Shown: positions 36,100 through 48,588, numbered from the stretch's first letter. The stretch: DNA of 64,000 bases from Hygrocybe punicea (GCA_963556145.1 OY744469.1:2480001-2544000), one strand, 5' to 3'. Program-made: numbers and translations. Notes: generated by a model from the sequence alone, not told the origin.

Positions 36100-38105
36100 A
36101 TTGAAGGGAGCAGGACGATGAGTGGCAGAGAAGGGAAAGAGGAACAGTAAAGATCGTTTCGAGGCGTTGTTTGCGTATTATAAAGGATTTGGCATGAGGC
36201 CAGGAATTAGACCAAAAATTCCAAGAGGAACAAATGTGGTTCGATCAAAATCAATGCTCAGCTCAGCAATCGTCACATTTTATTACGTAATATCCTCAAC
36301 TTGTCGTCTCGGAGCACGTTATCCCCCTTGCGAAGCCCGTCGCTCCGTGTTTCTGTACTATACTGGCTCCGTTCCAGCGAGACGCTAGCCTGTAAACTGT
36401 AGAAATTATTGTCTAGTTCACCCCTAACTTGTTTGTCTTGCTGGAGAAATGGAAACTAAGTAACTAACAATAATCGATATTGTCGCATCACCGGGTTTTC
36501 AACTTGTTGCCCCGACTGGCGGAAATTACATAATTGTAGGTTTTAACGGGCGGGAGCGGCCCGCCCGCCCGCATCGGAAAACATACACAAGCTAAATATT
36601 GAGAATGCATATCATCCACCCCAATATCTGATATGTTTATGGAGCAGACAGCACAAGGAATCCAGTGGACTAGGCTACCACGAAACTACAAAATGATCCG
36701 CGTCCTGTCAGTACTGATCCAATGTGTTCGCCGTCTATAAGCGATGTGCGTACTTATTGCGGATCCAGGATCACAGGTATCCCAATAGAAACCAGACGCG
36801 CGGAGGTCTAAATCTACAACGGCCGGAAGACAATCCGAAGGCCAGTACAGCCGGAGGCAGTGCGATATCAGATTGCCAGCGCAGTTCAAGTCAGCAACGA
36901 GGCGGGGCAATTTCGGACTTATAATAACCCCACGGTTAACACACGAAATTGTCCCCGCTCAATGTCTCCATCCGTGGATATTTTTGCGACGGTATGGAGA
37001 TAGAGGCCTGTCGGCATTGTCAACTTGACTTCGCTTTTGTCCTGATTATCCTCCTGGTTTAGTAGATTTTGCCCCATGATCCAACGGTCCAAGTGGAAGA
37101 GATCCCGAAACGGCAACTGAATGACCTGCCTGGGAAGTCAAGTTGAAATTCGAAAAGCGTACATCATTCTGGCAGGGTGCGCAGCTGCCCATCCTCTCGA
37201 TCGTGGTGCTGGGCAAAGCTGTCACTAGGTACACCGCCCGGACCTCATACGGACTGTTGAATATCCAGTATGTATTTTCTCACCGCGTTTACCTCCTCCC
37301 AGGACCATTCTTGGTCGAGATTCCTTGGCGAAAGAAAAACAGGAAGGGTCTGCCGCACCCCGAATGAACTGCTCCGTCAGGTTCCTCGGACCAAATATTC
37401 GGAAGCGAAGGAACATCTAATGTGACAGGCGCAAAGCTGCGTCGCTTCAATGCCGATGCCGAGGGAGGTGCACAGATGCAACATTGTAAAAAAATGAGTT
37501 GGGGTCATGATGCCGGTGGGCGACACGGTGTCTTGGTTCCTTGCGCGTGGTCATTCAAGTAGAACGTTGCGTTGATAGAGCTTTCGAACCGTCAACCGGA
37601 TCAAAAACCTACCGCGTCATGATCAAACGACCGCAGGCGGATGTTGCGAACACCAAGTACCAAAGCCACCACCAGCTACACCGACATTTGAGCGACTCCA
37701 CGTCAGCTTAGCCAGCAGGTTGCGGAGAAAATCCTCGATACACGGCAAGACCAATATACGGATGAACGATTCGCGGGCGTGCGAGAAGGCTGTTGTGAAA
37801 ATTTGGCGCAGTGCACGGATCTTACAGTGCAGACGACACTTTGTAAGGGCGATCGTCGCCTTGCCTTTTAAGTAGAACACGGGTCCTTTGTGCGCTGTCC
37901 GAGAACCCGACAACAATAAGATGATACTGTGAGGCCTGAGCTCAGTGAGCTCGGAATCTGTGCCGAATTCCTGGCACAGGAGACTATCCCGTCGAGTTTT
38001 GTCTTTCAATGATGCGTTGTTCCGTGTCAAGATCGACCACAGGACTTCGGTGACTTGACTTGATGCAGGAAGTGAGTTTCCCACCAGTCTTTCACACGCG
38101 CCATC
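36100..38105. other. 2 kb without a recognisable gene
   Basis: This begins with the ERG13 promoter. A GC-rich patch with palindromic cgggcgg/ccgcccg runs lies at 36545-36575. Several open frames of 60-190 codons occur on both strands (for example 37623-38192 on the minus strand), but none shows a domain or convincing composition. It may contain decayed sequence belonging to the adjacent NACHT pseudogene. Confidence 0.35.
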
Positions 38106-40542
38106 ATGCTCGCGCATTCCAGCAATGTGGATGCAAGTCATGGCGTGGTGGTGATCAACACAACCATGGTCTATGGCGATCAGATCAACCACGTCACAAT
38201 GAGCTCAGGTGCAGTACATTATGTACCCGTCTACACATTCTCTGTTTACCCAAACTGGAACTAGCTTCCGATTCCATCCTAGGTAAACGACACGGTGTCC
38301 GTTATTCCTTCCAATGCTGAATGAAAGTCGCATAGCACGAAGACGTGCCATCGCGGATTGACTGTCTCCTCTCAACTTCAAATTGTCTCAGAGCGAAAAC
38401 GACAAGATGGAACTGGGCGATGGTTCCTCGAATCCAAGGAATTCGAGGACTGGCTTGAGGCGCCATCAGAGACCTTGTGGTGTCCAGGAATTCGTGAGAT
38501 CTTTCCACCTAATACTGTTTAATTTGTGGTCTTATATTCTGTTGGGAAGCTGGTGCTGGGGGACCGTACTTTGTGTAAGAAAGTATAGGGAATCATGAAA
38601 TACTCATTGTTGACACACACTCACACACTAGATCAATCGTGATAAACTACCTCCGGACAACCTTCAAGAACGACAATGTTGCCATGTGCATGTACTGCAA
38701 CTACAAAGAACAAACAGAACAGACGGCTTCCAACCTTGTCGCAAGTTTATTGAAACAGTTGGTGCAAGATAACTCAGCGATTTCTGACGCCGTTACGTCC
38801 CTGTACGAGCACCACGTCAATGAATGCACCCGTCCAACAGTGAACGAGTGTACACAGGCATTGCAAGCAATATGTAGGACGTACTCCAAGGTTTTCATTG
38901 TTGTCGACGCTCTAGACGAGTGTCCGGAAGATAATGGAACTCGGGCACATCTACTTAATGCCCTTCGATCCTTGACTAGCGCTGCTAACCTGATGGTCAC
39001 CTCACGCGAACTTCGGTCGATTGCACAATACTTCCAGGGAACGAAACAGCTCGACAAGATTGTCAAAGGCATGTAAGTATTGTGATGGATAATATTCTGA
39101 GCCTTTACTTTTTTATATATACCTTGCCGCCAGGTTTTTACTGGCCCGACTGTACATGGACTCGCTGGTGGGAAACACAGTCTTGCTGCCGTCCGCAAAG
39201 CTCTCGACAATCTGCCACAAGAAGTGGATGATACGTATGATGAAGCCATGGTGCGGATCAGGCAACAAGGTGACGACGACAGAGATCTGGCGGAACAAGT
39301 CTTGTCTTGGATGATATGTGCTTGTCGTCCTCTATCTGTCAGAGAGCTTCAACATGCTCTGGCCGTTTCGCCCGATTCAACATACATGGACCCCGAGGCT
39401 ATCGTTGATGAAGATATCTTGACGTCTGTCTGTGCTGGCCTCGTTGTCATTGATGAAGAAAGCATGTTCATTCGTCTCGTTCGTAAGTATCCCATGCATG
39501 ATGAATGTCGAGTTGTCGGTGCTTATTCCCCGCAGACTACACCACTCAGCAATATTTTGAACGCAGGCGAGATACAAAAGCTGAGGCTAGTATCACATCA
39601 ACATGCCTCACATACATTTTATTTGATGTATTCGCGCGAGGTCACTGCAATAATTGCTCGGCGTTCGCATCCACCTTGAAAGAAAACGCTCTACTTGATT
39701 ACGCCGCTCGGCACTGGGGCCATCATTTATCTGGCGAGGCGGAGGAGACTGGCAAAGATATAGCACTCAAATTTCTTCAGGATGAGGCGGAGGTTGCCTT
39801 CACGGGTCAAAGTCATGTTTGGTTCACCCTTCCGTCAACGCTTGGTGGAAAACAGCGCAAGAGTACATGTGACTGCATTTTTAGGTCTAGCCAAGATCAC
39901 CAATTATCGGGGAAGGCACAATTGTGGTAGGACACCGCTCTCGTATGCGGCTGCGAACGGGCATGAGGAGGTGGTGAAGCTTTTGCTAGGACGGGATGAT
40001 ATCAAGGTGGATTCAAAGGACAGGCGATGTAGGACGCCACTCTGGCATGCTGCTGAAAACGGGCATGCGGCCATTGTGAAGCTGCTGATGACACGAGACG
40101 ATGTCGTGGTGGATTCGAAGGACGAACTGGGTATGGCGCCACTCTCGCATGCTGCCCGACGAGGGCATGCGGCCATTGTGAAGCTGCTGATGGCACGGCA
40201 CGATGTCGTGGTAGATTCAAAGGACAAACTGGGTTGGACGCCACTCTCGCATGCGGCCGAAAACGGGCATGAGGCGGTGGTGAAGCTGCTGCTAGCCAGA
40301 CTCGAGGTCACGGTGGATTCAAAGGGCGCGAGACGGTGGTCAAGTTGTTGCTGGCAATGCAAGGAACGATGTGGGGGGTGAATTCGAAAGACAGAGAAGA
40401 TCGGACCCCATTCTCGTATGCTACTAAGAATGGACATGAAGCGATGGTGAAGTTGCTTCTGACAGGGCTTGAAAGAATACGAGGTTACAACGTCACTGCA
40501 TTCACACAGCTGCATTTTACAGATACTACAGAATATGACTAG
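38106..40542 (+). pseudogene. NACHT-ankyrin STAND/NLR-like protein, broken
   Basis: Fungal NLR-like protein of the kind linked to self/non-self recognition, here decayed. In order: a possible N-terminal segment at 38106 (GVVVINTTMVYGDQINHVT), then GRWFLESKEFEDWLEAPSE and TLWCPGIPGAG. The P-loop reads GAGGPYF instead of GAGKT/S. Then SIVINYLRTTFKNDN, NYKEQTEQTASNLVASLLKQ, Walker-B region VFIVVDALDECPEDNG, VTSRELRSI and FLLARLYMDSLVG. Near 39170 the frame must shift by one base (an A missing in ggaaacac) to continue as HSLAAVRKALDNLPQEVDDT. A second shift lies between about 39790 and 39860, before AFLGLAKI. Four ankyrin units follow, then a deletion with a further shift at about 40320 and a last unit NSKDREDRTPFSYATKNGHE. 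At least three frame breaks argue against a working gene, unless the assembly is wrong. Confidence 0.82.
39920..40320 (+). repeat. Tandem ankyrin-repeat units, 99 bp period
   Basis: Four consecutive 33-codon ankyrin units of the type TPLSxAAxxGHxAxVKLLLxR followed by DDVxVDSKD. The DNA of neighbouring units is closely similar, especially the stretch cgggcatgcggccattgtgaa, which recurs with few changes. This suggests recent unit duplication or gene conversion. Confidence 0.8.
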
Positions 40543-41667
40543 TGCTATAGTGATCGCTGGCGTAAAATTTGATCAACTATAAACATTCCGAGTTAGACTT
40601 TGACCGCAGCGGGATTATATTTAATACCGGAATGTCTGCAGGATCCGAAGGTATTGTGCAGGTCCCGTTGGAGAGAACCTCAGAGAAGACATGAGGCTTG
40701 AGGCCTGAGGCCTGAGGACGGAGCAGGTCCTTTGTATGGCCAATTTGTCTATTTGTGAGCCTCGAATCGTAAGTTCCGTGCATACTGCGGACTGCGCAAA
40801 TATTACACTGAACCATTCACAGCACGAGAGACAAGCACTACAGTATACTTGAGACGCTCTCCTAGGACGTAATGAGAACGGTGTCGCCTTCACTGTTATA
40901 CCGATCACCTTGACAGCGCGGGCGCCGAGCCCTGGGCAGAGTTACTTGGCAACTAACTAAACTGATTAGCCTGGTCAGCGAGTGTGCGAGAGTGTCATAT
41001 CCCAATCCAGGAGTTTTGCAGAGGGTGGGCAAATCGGCGATGCGGCCGAGCGCTGACGATCAGTCTGACCGTTCGTTGCCGAAACCAGCCGATGAAATGA
41101 ATAGCGGCAAGTTGGTTTTCGTGCGACGGGATCGGTTACGGGATTACATGCTAGGTTACAGCTGGACCTCATGCATGACTGTCAAGTATTAGATGGGACG
41201 CCAGGGACGAGCGGGAGCGGGAAGGAAAGGAAGAACGTGGGTGAAACCGGAAGCAGCGGGAGAACTGCACACCGGACCTTATAGAAGAGCAAGCACATGC
41301 TGGTTCGGACGGAGCATGGAAACGAACTAAACCAAGCTCACTGCGGAAGATGCCGGAAGACGGACACCGGACCGGCGCCGGCGCACTTGCCAGTGTTGGT
41401 CGAGTATGTTGACAGTGACCTTGGACTGAACACGGATTTAACAGCCCTTTGCGGTTTATTCCACCGTGGTCCGCCCTTCAGAGCTTCAGAGCTTCAGCGG
41501 CGAATCCCTCTTTTTTTTTTTACCGACCGTTTTGCCCTCTTCGCCGTCGCTTTAGCCGTCCTCTGAGCTGCCACCGCTGCTTGCTTTTCACGCTCTCCGC
41601 TTTCGGCGACGTACCCTCCGTCCCACCCTGTTATCTTCTCGCTCCCCCTCGCTCCTCTTGCCTCGCC
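40543..41667. other. Intergenic, promoter region of the Reg1-like gene
   Basis: About 1.1 kb. The last 150 bp before the ATG at 41668 are C/T-rich (ctttttttttttaccgacc to cgctcctcttgcctcgcc), a common pattern just upstream of fungal starts. A short tandem gaggcctgaggcctgagg lies near 40700. No gene recognised. Confidence 0.4.
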
Positions 41668-44600
41668 ATGTCAAACTACCTCCCTGTTCTCCTCGTCTCT
41701 GTCGGCACAAACGCAATCCCTGACGACTCCTCTCTCACAACCCTCCCTCGCGGTCAGGTCGACTATCTCTCCCATGACTGGCGCGAAGAAGACGTTTGGC
41801 GCTCATGGAGAAACATGACAAGGCAGAAAAACGAAATTGCAAACGGAATGAGGCTCGAGAACGCAAGCTGGAGAACTTGGTGGAAACAGAGGAATAACCT
41901 CAAGACCGTCACTCCAGAAAAACTCAACTGGTCCGTATCCACTTGCCTTCTTCTCTCTGTCCTCTTGCCGCCACAGGCGTGCTTTCACGCGCCGGTGCTC
42001 TCTTTCGAACCTCTTTTTTCACTCCACTTTTGCTTCTTTTTAAAACCCAGCTTCATGGACCAACCCCTACGTACTAAAATCATGCTCTATCGCTAACACC
42101 AACTCTATTCACAGGCTGAAGGACTCTGACGTGACATGGCTATACGGACCCCTACACACAGCCGTAGAATGGACACCCCCACCTAAACCCCCTCCCGCCC
42201 CAACAATTGTCGGTACAGATAACTCTGCCCATGACCGCTTCGATCTCAGTACCGCGAAAAAACCCATCCTCAAACACCGTAGCATCAGCGAGTTTCTCAC
42301 AGGAGATCTGCCAAGCCCACTCTTCAGTCCGACAGAGTCGGAAAATGAAGAGGGTACTTCCTTGGATCAGGACCAGACGGTCTTGGCCAACACCGAGAAC
42401 AGGCCGCCGTTGCTGCACACCAAGAGCGATAGCCATATCACCCGGTGGGGCCCGAATCGTGCCTTTCGGAAGGAATCACCGCCCCGACTGATCGCTCCAG
42501 AACCCCTCAACGCCGCATTACATCACACGTCCTCCTCCTCCTCCAACATAAATTCGTATTTCAACAGTAACTCTGGGTCCGGATCAACTTGCAGCGTGGC
42601 GCCAAACTTGGGGCCTGGAAGCGATAACGGTCGCGACAACAGTCCCTCAGGCATTTATGTCGGAGCGACTACCAAGAGAAAGCATATCAGCTTCAATACG
42701 TTTGTAGAGCAGTTTATCGCAATCGAGAAGCCCAAGAAGCCCAGTGCGAACTGGCGAATTGGTGAGAAAGACTTTAATGGGGACGACGATGGGTTCGTGT
42801 CGTCTCACTCCAGCCCTACATACTTGCCTCTTCTGACCGTGTCCGTTCCTTCTATCTCCCGTAGGTATGATGAGGATAAAGAAGACCGCTACGAACGATG
42901 GAACGGTCACCGACCAAGCTCTGATCACGATTCCGACTCTGACGGGGAAGACGACGACGACGTGCTCGAAATGCGTACACCGTCTACACTCAAATCTCAT
43001 CTGCGTTCCAAATCAAAGGCATCCTCCTCCTCCTCTTCGTCAGCATCACCAGGCACGGAACGCCGCCGCCCGCCCCTCAGACGCACCTTCTCCACCGACA
43101 GGGAACACGTGACAATTGCGCCCATCGCCCCTACAATTCTTAAAACCTCCGGAATGGGCGAGGTGGCGTGGGGCGAGAACTTTGGAGATGACGATTACAG
43201 CGATGATGCGGAAGGACGGTGGTACCCCCGCCAGCGGGAACGGACGGACAGCAGCGAGGGCACGCCTGTCGAACTCGTGTATCTCCCGCCACTTGGAAGC
43301 AATTATCATGTGCAGATTGACGAGGAGGAGCCGGAAGACGTGTACCCACTTCACGAGGTGCCTTTTGACACCGAGGTCGGCCAATTTGGGTCGCCGCTGG
43401 ACGAGTTGCTCGTTGTTGGCGATTTACCAGATTTAGTACCCTCTCCGCAGCCTATCTCCCAGACACATTCGGCGTTGCAGGATGCTTATGACTATTTTGG
43501 AGGCCCCGATCTTGGGGAAGATTTCACTAGGTCCAGGACGAAGAGGAGGGTCGAAATGGCAGGCTTTTGTGACGAGGACGGTCGTGGAGGAGGAGAGATC
43601 CTGCGTTTTGCTCAGGGCGGTGCCGCGAGCGTCACCGTTGGACGGAGTAGTGGGACCCCGAGAACTAACACCCCAGAGGTGCTTGTGAACGGTGTCACTG
43701 AGGCAGTTGAGACGGGGTTGAAGTCAAGGTCGAGGTCGGGCTCAGGATCAAGTTCGAAATCAGGATCGCGGACGCCGTCACCCGTGGAGTTCACCCTGTC
43801 TACTGTATTGTCAATGCCGCCGGCTTCGTCTGCTCTTCCTGTCCCTCGCGGGCGGGGCCGGAGCCTCTCGTACTCGCCACCGGCGCTGCTGTCCCCGCCT
43901 GCTCGTGGGCGTTCTGGGATACCCAAGTCCTCGTCGGCAGTGGCACTCGGGGAGCAGACGCAGACGCAGGCACGTGGGCGGTCGTCTACACGGTCTTCGC
44001 CATCGTTTTCGGACCGCGATCGTCCTGGTCCTGGGTCTCCGCTGGGAAGTAACTCGCCGGACGGGTCAGCGCTGGCGTTGGGGCTGGGACTGGGACTGGG
44101 GCCGGGGGAGATCTCCAATACACGGGGGATGTATTCAGGCCGGGGAGATAGAGAGAGGAATAGTGTGGAGAGGGGACGAGAGAGGACGTCTAGGCGAGTG
44201 GGAGGGAGTTTGAGTTTTGATGATATGTTGGCTGTGGGGGGTGGGGGCGGTGCTAGGATGAGCTTGGGTGGGGGTATTGGCGGTATTGGGATGGAAGGTA
44301 GACGGTCAAATTCTTCGGCTTTTTCCGGTGCATCGTCGACGGTGGTGCCCATGGAGAGGGCTGACCCTGACCCTATAGAGGTTGTTAAGGATTCGGTTCC
44401 GGTCGCTGTCGTCGCTGCTCCCCCGCTGCCAGAAGAACCAGATTGGAAAGAGGAAGAGGAACAGAGATCGCGCCATCCGACTCCCGTAAACTCCCCCGTG
44501 CTGAATCTGAGTATATCATCGCTTCCACTCGTCTCACCACCCATCTCACCACCCATCTCACCACCTCTCTCACCCACGACCACGGTTCCACGTTCACCCA

Positions 44601-44797
44601 CCGCTTCATCTTCGTCTACGCGAACGCAGAGCCGCGCCTTTTCAAGCCCGGTGACTCGGCGGAGCGCCAAGACTCGCGGAATCCATTCGGCTACAGGGGA
44701 TCAGCATTTGGAGCATGGGACTCTTGTTGGTCGGGCGGTTGGGATCGTTTCGTCTGCTGGGGCTTATTTCGGGCTTTGGCATAATGGTATCTCATAG
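41668..44797 (+). CDS. Reg1/Hex2-like PP1 regulatory protein (DUF1752 domain), 981 aa
   Basis: Resembles yeast Reg1, which targets PP1 (Glc7) to the Snf1 pathway in glucose repression. Two exons fit exactly: 41668-41930 and 42115-44797 (2946 nt). The N-terminal domain has PRGQVDYLSHDWREEDVWRS, WRNMTRQKNEIANGMRLENA and SWRTWWKQRNNLKTV, with LNWLKDSDVTWLYGPL joined over the intron. This is the DUF1752 (areA-like) helix block. Then KKPILKHRSISEFL, and at about residue 275 KRKHISFNTFVEQFIAIEK, which contains KHISF, an RVxF-type PP1-docking motif, followed by the conserved VEQFIAI. The long remainder is disordered, rich in Ser, Pro, Asp, Gly and Arg. The C-terminus LVGRAVGIVSSAGAYFGLW is hydrophobic and conserved-looking. 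The role is inferred from these two blocks. Confidence 0.82.
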
Positions 44798-45579
44798 ATC
44801 ATCATCGCCATTCCTCCGTCCGTTGTCCGTTATCCGTCGTCCGTCGTCTTCGTACCACCGTTTGCCCTATGGCTTGTCTTCGCCGCGCAGCATTCTTCAT
44901 TTGTGCCCCAACTTGTATGCTATGGGTTTTTCCCCTCTAATGTCCCGTCTTCCCTCACCATGCCCTGCCAATGCCCACGACACGCCCACGACGAGCCCCG
45001 CCAGTTTCTCGAAACTCCATTCGTTCTGCCGAATGTTTTTTTGCTTATCTTATTACCTTCTTCCTTTCTTTCTGTGTTTCCGCCAATGCAAATTTTCATG
45101 TTATAGTGACAAATCTTCTTCTATCCCCCCGTCCGCCTTCATTGCTCATTGATCGGTTTACATCATTTATTTCTCTCTCTCTCTCTCTCTTGGTGACGAG
45201 TATTATATTTATATATATGTCTGTCTGTCCGCATACATGTCGCTGTACTAGATAGTCGATGGTCAATTTACGATCTCAAGTCATGTGACCTCTGAATACC
45301 GCGCTTCAGCTACCCGACTACTATGCGTACCGGAACGCAAAAACAACTCATCGGAACCAGCCTGAGCCTGTATGCGCCGTTGTAAATCGATGGATGGAGA
45401 TTGTTGGTAATTGCAGATGCCCCTGTTGATGCAGCTTTCAAGCTTTTCAACTTTGGCTTCGGTGGAACACGCATTTTTCTACGGGCGCCCTTCGGCCCCA
45501 TGGTTATCCCCACTCCTCCACCCTCCTCCTCCTCCTCCACCCTCCCTTGCAAGGCGTCCATCGAACATAGCGAGTTAAC
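44798..45579. other. Intergenic with CT microsatellite
   Basis: This holds the 3' region of the Reg1-like gene and the promoter of the MFS gene. It is pyrimidine-rich on the plus strand, with a (CT)10 run at 45171-45190 and a TTATATTTATATATAT stretch soon after. No gene recognised. Confidence 0.5.
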
Positions 45580-48307
45580 ATGGTCTTAGAGGCATCGAAA
45601 GAATCTACCGGTTCCCCAACCAATCTGGAGAAGGTGTTCACCGTTGAGGCTCACGGGGAAACTCCTTACGCCCCTCAATACAATGCTGGGGTTGACACGA
45701 GTGACGTGGACCAACGAAAACTGCTCAGAAAACTCGATCTGGCTCTTATTCCATGGCTGTCGTTTCTATACCTATTGAGCTTTTTGGATCGGACGAGCAT
45801 AGGAAACGCTAAGGTTAGTGACGCAATGACTTGGCTTGTTTTTGTTTTGCGGTCGATAAAACTGAAAACAAATCTTTGTCACGGTATACGTAGTTATATG
45901 GGTTGGAGCATGACCTCCATATGACTGACACGCAGTACCTGCTTTGCTTGACGATATTCTTCTTTTCGTACGCGATATTCGAGGTCCGGCCTTGTCTATC
46001 GTTCGCAGTAGCGTCTCACATTGACGTTCCCGATGGCAGGTTCCTTCCAATGTCTTGTTGAAACGCTTACGACCCTCAATTTGGCTTTCTCTGTTGATGC
46101 TGTTGTGGGGAATCATGATGGTAAGCTGCCAATACATGCCCAATGGTCTTGGTAATGCACGTGTTCGATTTTACTTGTTTTATTGGCAGACCGTCCAAGG
46201 ACTTGTGCACAACTATCACGGACTCCTTGGTATGGAATACACAATTTTATCCCCTTAAATATGTCAACCGAATGACTCACGAGAATCTATATATAACAGC
46301 CGTAAGGTGGATGCTTGGCCTGTTTGAAGCAGGGCTATTTCCGGGAGTGAGCTATTACCTCTCATGGTACGTCTGTTCCTTCGAACCCTGGTAGATTGTC
46401 TTTTTTTTCAAAAATTGCCGTGTCTACTTTCTTTTTTTATTTTTTCGACTCAGTTGGTATAAACGGTCCGAGTTTGGTATCAGAATTGCACTTTTCTTCT
46501 CGGCTGCAACTGTTTCGGGCGCCTTTGGCGGATTGCTAGCGGTAGGTTTCCAAGCCCGTTCATATATGCTCGCGTCTCCAACAAATCTGATCACCTTGGC
46601 CTAGGCAGCGATTTCGAATATGCATGGTGTTGGGGGCAAGCCCGGATGGGCATGGATTGTCTGTATTGTTTTGGTGATTTTGACTTTACGTATATTTCCT
46701 GACTATGAAATCTTTCTCTCTCTCTCTAGTTCATTCTGGAAGGCCTGGCAACTGTGGTCGCCGGTGTGGTTTCATTTTGGATGATCCAAGACTTCCCTGA
46801 TATTACCAAATTCCTGACTGAGAAGGAAAGAACTTTTGTTATCAGGAGACTTCAGAAAGACGACCAGTTTAGCGCAGCCGGCGAGAAGCTGAGGCTGAAA
46901 GTATGTGTCATTTTTTTACCTTATTCTCGGGGGGGTCGCCTCTAATGAAACAACATAGTATATTTGGATGAGTTTCCTGGATTGGAAAACATACGTTTCC
47001 AGTATGTCAATATGTAGACTTCGGTTTATTAGTCCGTGTTGAATTCATAAATTTAGTGATTGTTTATGCTGGGGCAGTCATGCCTGTGTATTCATTCGCG
47101 CTATTCTTGCCCAGCATCATCAACCAGGTGTGTCTTCTACCTTTTGATTAACTTTCTTGGCTGATCATACGCTTATCGACCAGTTGGGTACGAATTTCGT
47201 TGTCATCAGTGAATATGGAAAGGGATCAACATGACCACATTTTGGTTAGGCTTCAAGGCTACACCAGCAAACCTTCTCACCGTCCCTGTTTACGTCTGCG
47301 CATGCGCCGTCACTTGTGGTATTGCCTTTCTGTCGGATCGGTTGGGTCAGCGAGGATACTTCATTCTGTATGTGCTTCCATCAAGTGACACCTCGCATCC
47401 ACCATCTCCGTTTCTAAGTTTGGGGAATCAACAGCGGAAGTTTATGCTTGAGTATGAAAACCGTAGTTGTAGTTTGACTCTTGCTCAACAAGTGTCCTGT
47501 AGGCGCGGTTGGATATATCATATTGATATCGTCTAGTCATGCTGCGCTATCTTATGTCGCTGTATACTTGGCGGCTTGGTGAGATCAGTCATCTCTTGAG
47601 TTCCTCGCGTTTATAGCTCATGTTCATCTTTGTCTTTTTCCTAGTGGTGTTTTTTCAACCATTCGTGGGTTACCTAGCAAATACTCAAATTCTAGTCGTG
47701 CGACTGACTCTGTATCTTGTCGATACAATCAGCCAATGCAGTGTATGTCTGCCGTTTCAATCAATACTTTCCTGATCTCACGCATCCATAGTGCTTGGGT
47801 ATCCAGCAACGTCGAGGGGTCTTATAAGCGAAGTGTCTCATTGGCTATGATGGTGTCTTTGTGAGGATATTCTCGACCTTGCCTGCGATACTGCATTCTG
47901 ACTCATAGTACAGCGGCAACATCAATGGTGCCGTCAGTTCTAATGTTGTAAGTCGCGTTCAACTGGCCCCTTCCGGTGTCGTTGAGAATGGTGGTGCTAC
48001 ATATTCATTGATAATGCAGTACCGAGCACGGGACACGCCCTACTACCGTCTCGGGCACGGGTTGGTGCTAATGTACATTGGCCTGGGGATTGTTACCACG
48101 GCGTGTTTCAGGTTTCTGCTGAAAGCAGAAAATGCAAGGCGCGACAGGGGAGAGCGTGATGAGATTATCAAGGGAGTCAGTGAGAAAGTACTTGGGGGAG
48201 ACTTTGTTGGAGTCAGAGGTGATGAGAAGAATGGGATATATCCGAGTGTAGAAGAGGCGAAGAGGGACAAGGGGGATGGGTGGAGTGGATATCGGTACAC
48301 ATTGTAG
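45580..48307 (+). CDS. MFS transporter, Dal5/Tna1-type anion:cation symporter family
   Basis: Plasma-membrane importer related to allantoate, nicotinate or pantothenate permeases; the substrate cannot be told. Exons join in frame: RKLLRKLDLALIPWLSFLYL then LSFLDRTSIGNAK, LYGLEHDLHMTDTQYLLCLT, IFEVPSNVLLKRLRPSIWLS, AVRWMLGLFEAGLFPGVSYY, WYKRSEFGIRIALFFSAATV, GWAWIFILEGLATVVAGVVS, LGFKATPANLLTVPVYVCAC and GAVSSNVYRARDTPYYRLGH, ending in a charged tail. This gives about 12 hydrophobic segments. To keep the conserved CGVFSTIPNAVAWVSSN segment, a 10-nt exon (47733-47742) must be included between a 68-nt and a 49-nt intron. Well over ten exons, all GT-AG. No lesion is seen once these joins are used. 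Confidence 0.85.
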
Positions 48308-48588
48308 TGTGGTTCGGTTCCAGCAGACTCCTGATGGACCTCTTCCACAGCTTGTTTTCCTGTGTCAACCCCCCCCCCCTTTTTCGGCTATGCTGGTCAA
48401 TGCCCTATATTTTGTTGATCAAATTTCAAATATTTTATTATCACTTCAAAGCTTCAAGCTTCAAGCTTCAAGTTCAATATCCGATGCCCAAAAGTGATTA
48501 AGAACACTGCCTGATACTTGGACGAAGCTGTCTACCATGGACCCAACCCTGAGCCAGGTTCACTCAGCGGCCGCATCAGTTGTTAGAC
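48308..48588. other. Intergenic, 3' of MFS gene
   Basis: A C-run at 48369-48379 and four tandem agcttca units at 48448-48475 are the only notable features. The left boundary of the gypsy relic follows. Confidence 0.4.

Noticed and set aside
37623..38192. 189-codon open frame on the minus strand
   Set aside because: It shows no domain or family-like motif, and its Met end overlaps the start of the NACHT pseudogene on the other strand. It may be chance or decayed sequence, so it is not called.
43612..44670. 352-codon open frame on the minus strand
   Set aside because: It is wholly antisense to the Ser/Pro/Gly-rich exon of the Reg1-like gene, whose composition keeps the opposite frame open. 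The sense frame has recognisable domains.
47400..47830. MFS transporter first looked frameshifted in its C-terminal third
   Set aside because: Using a donor at 47385 (phase 1) and a 10-nt exon at 47733-47742 restores the conserved family sequence in frame, so the gene is called intact.
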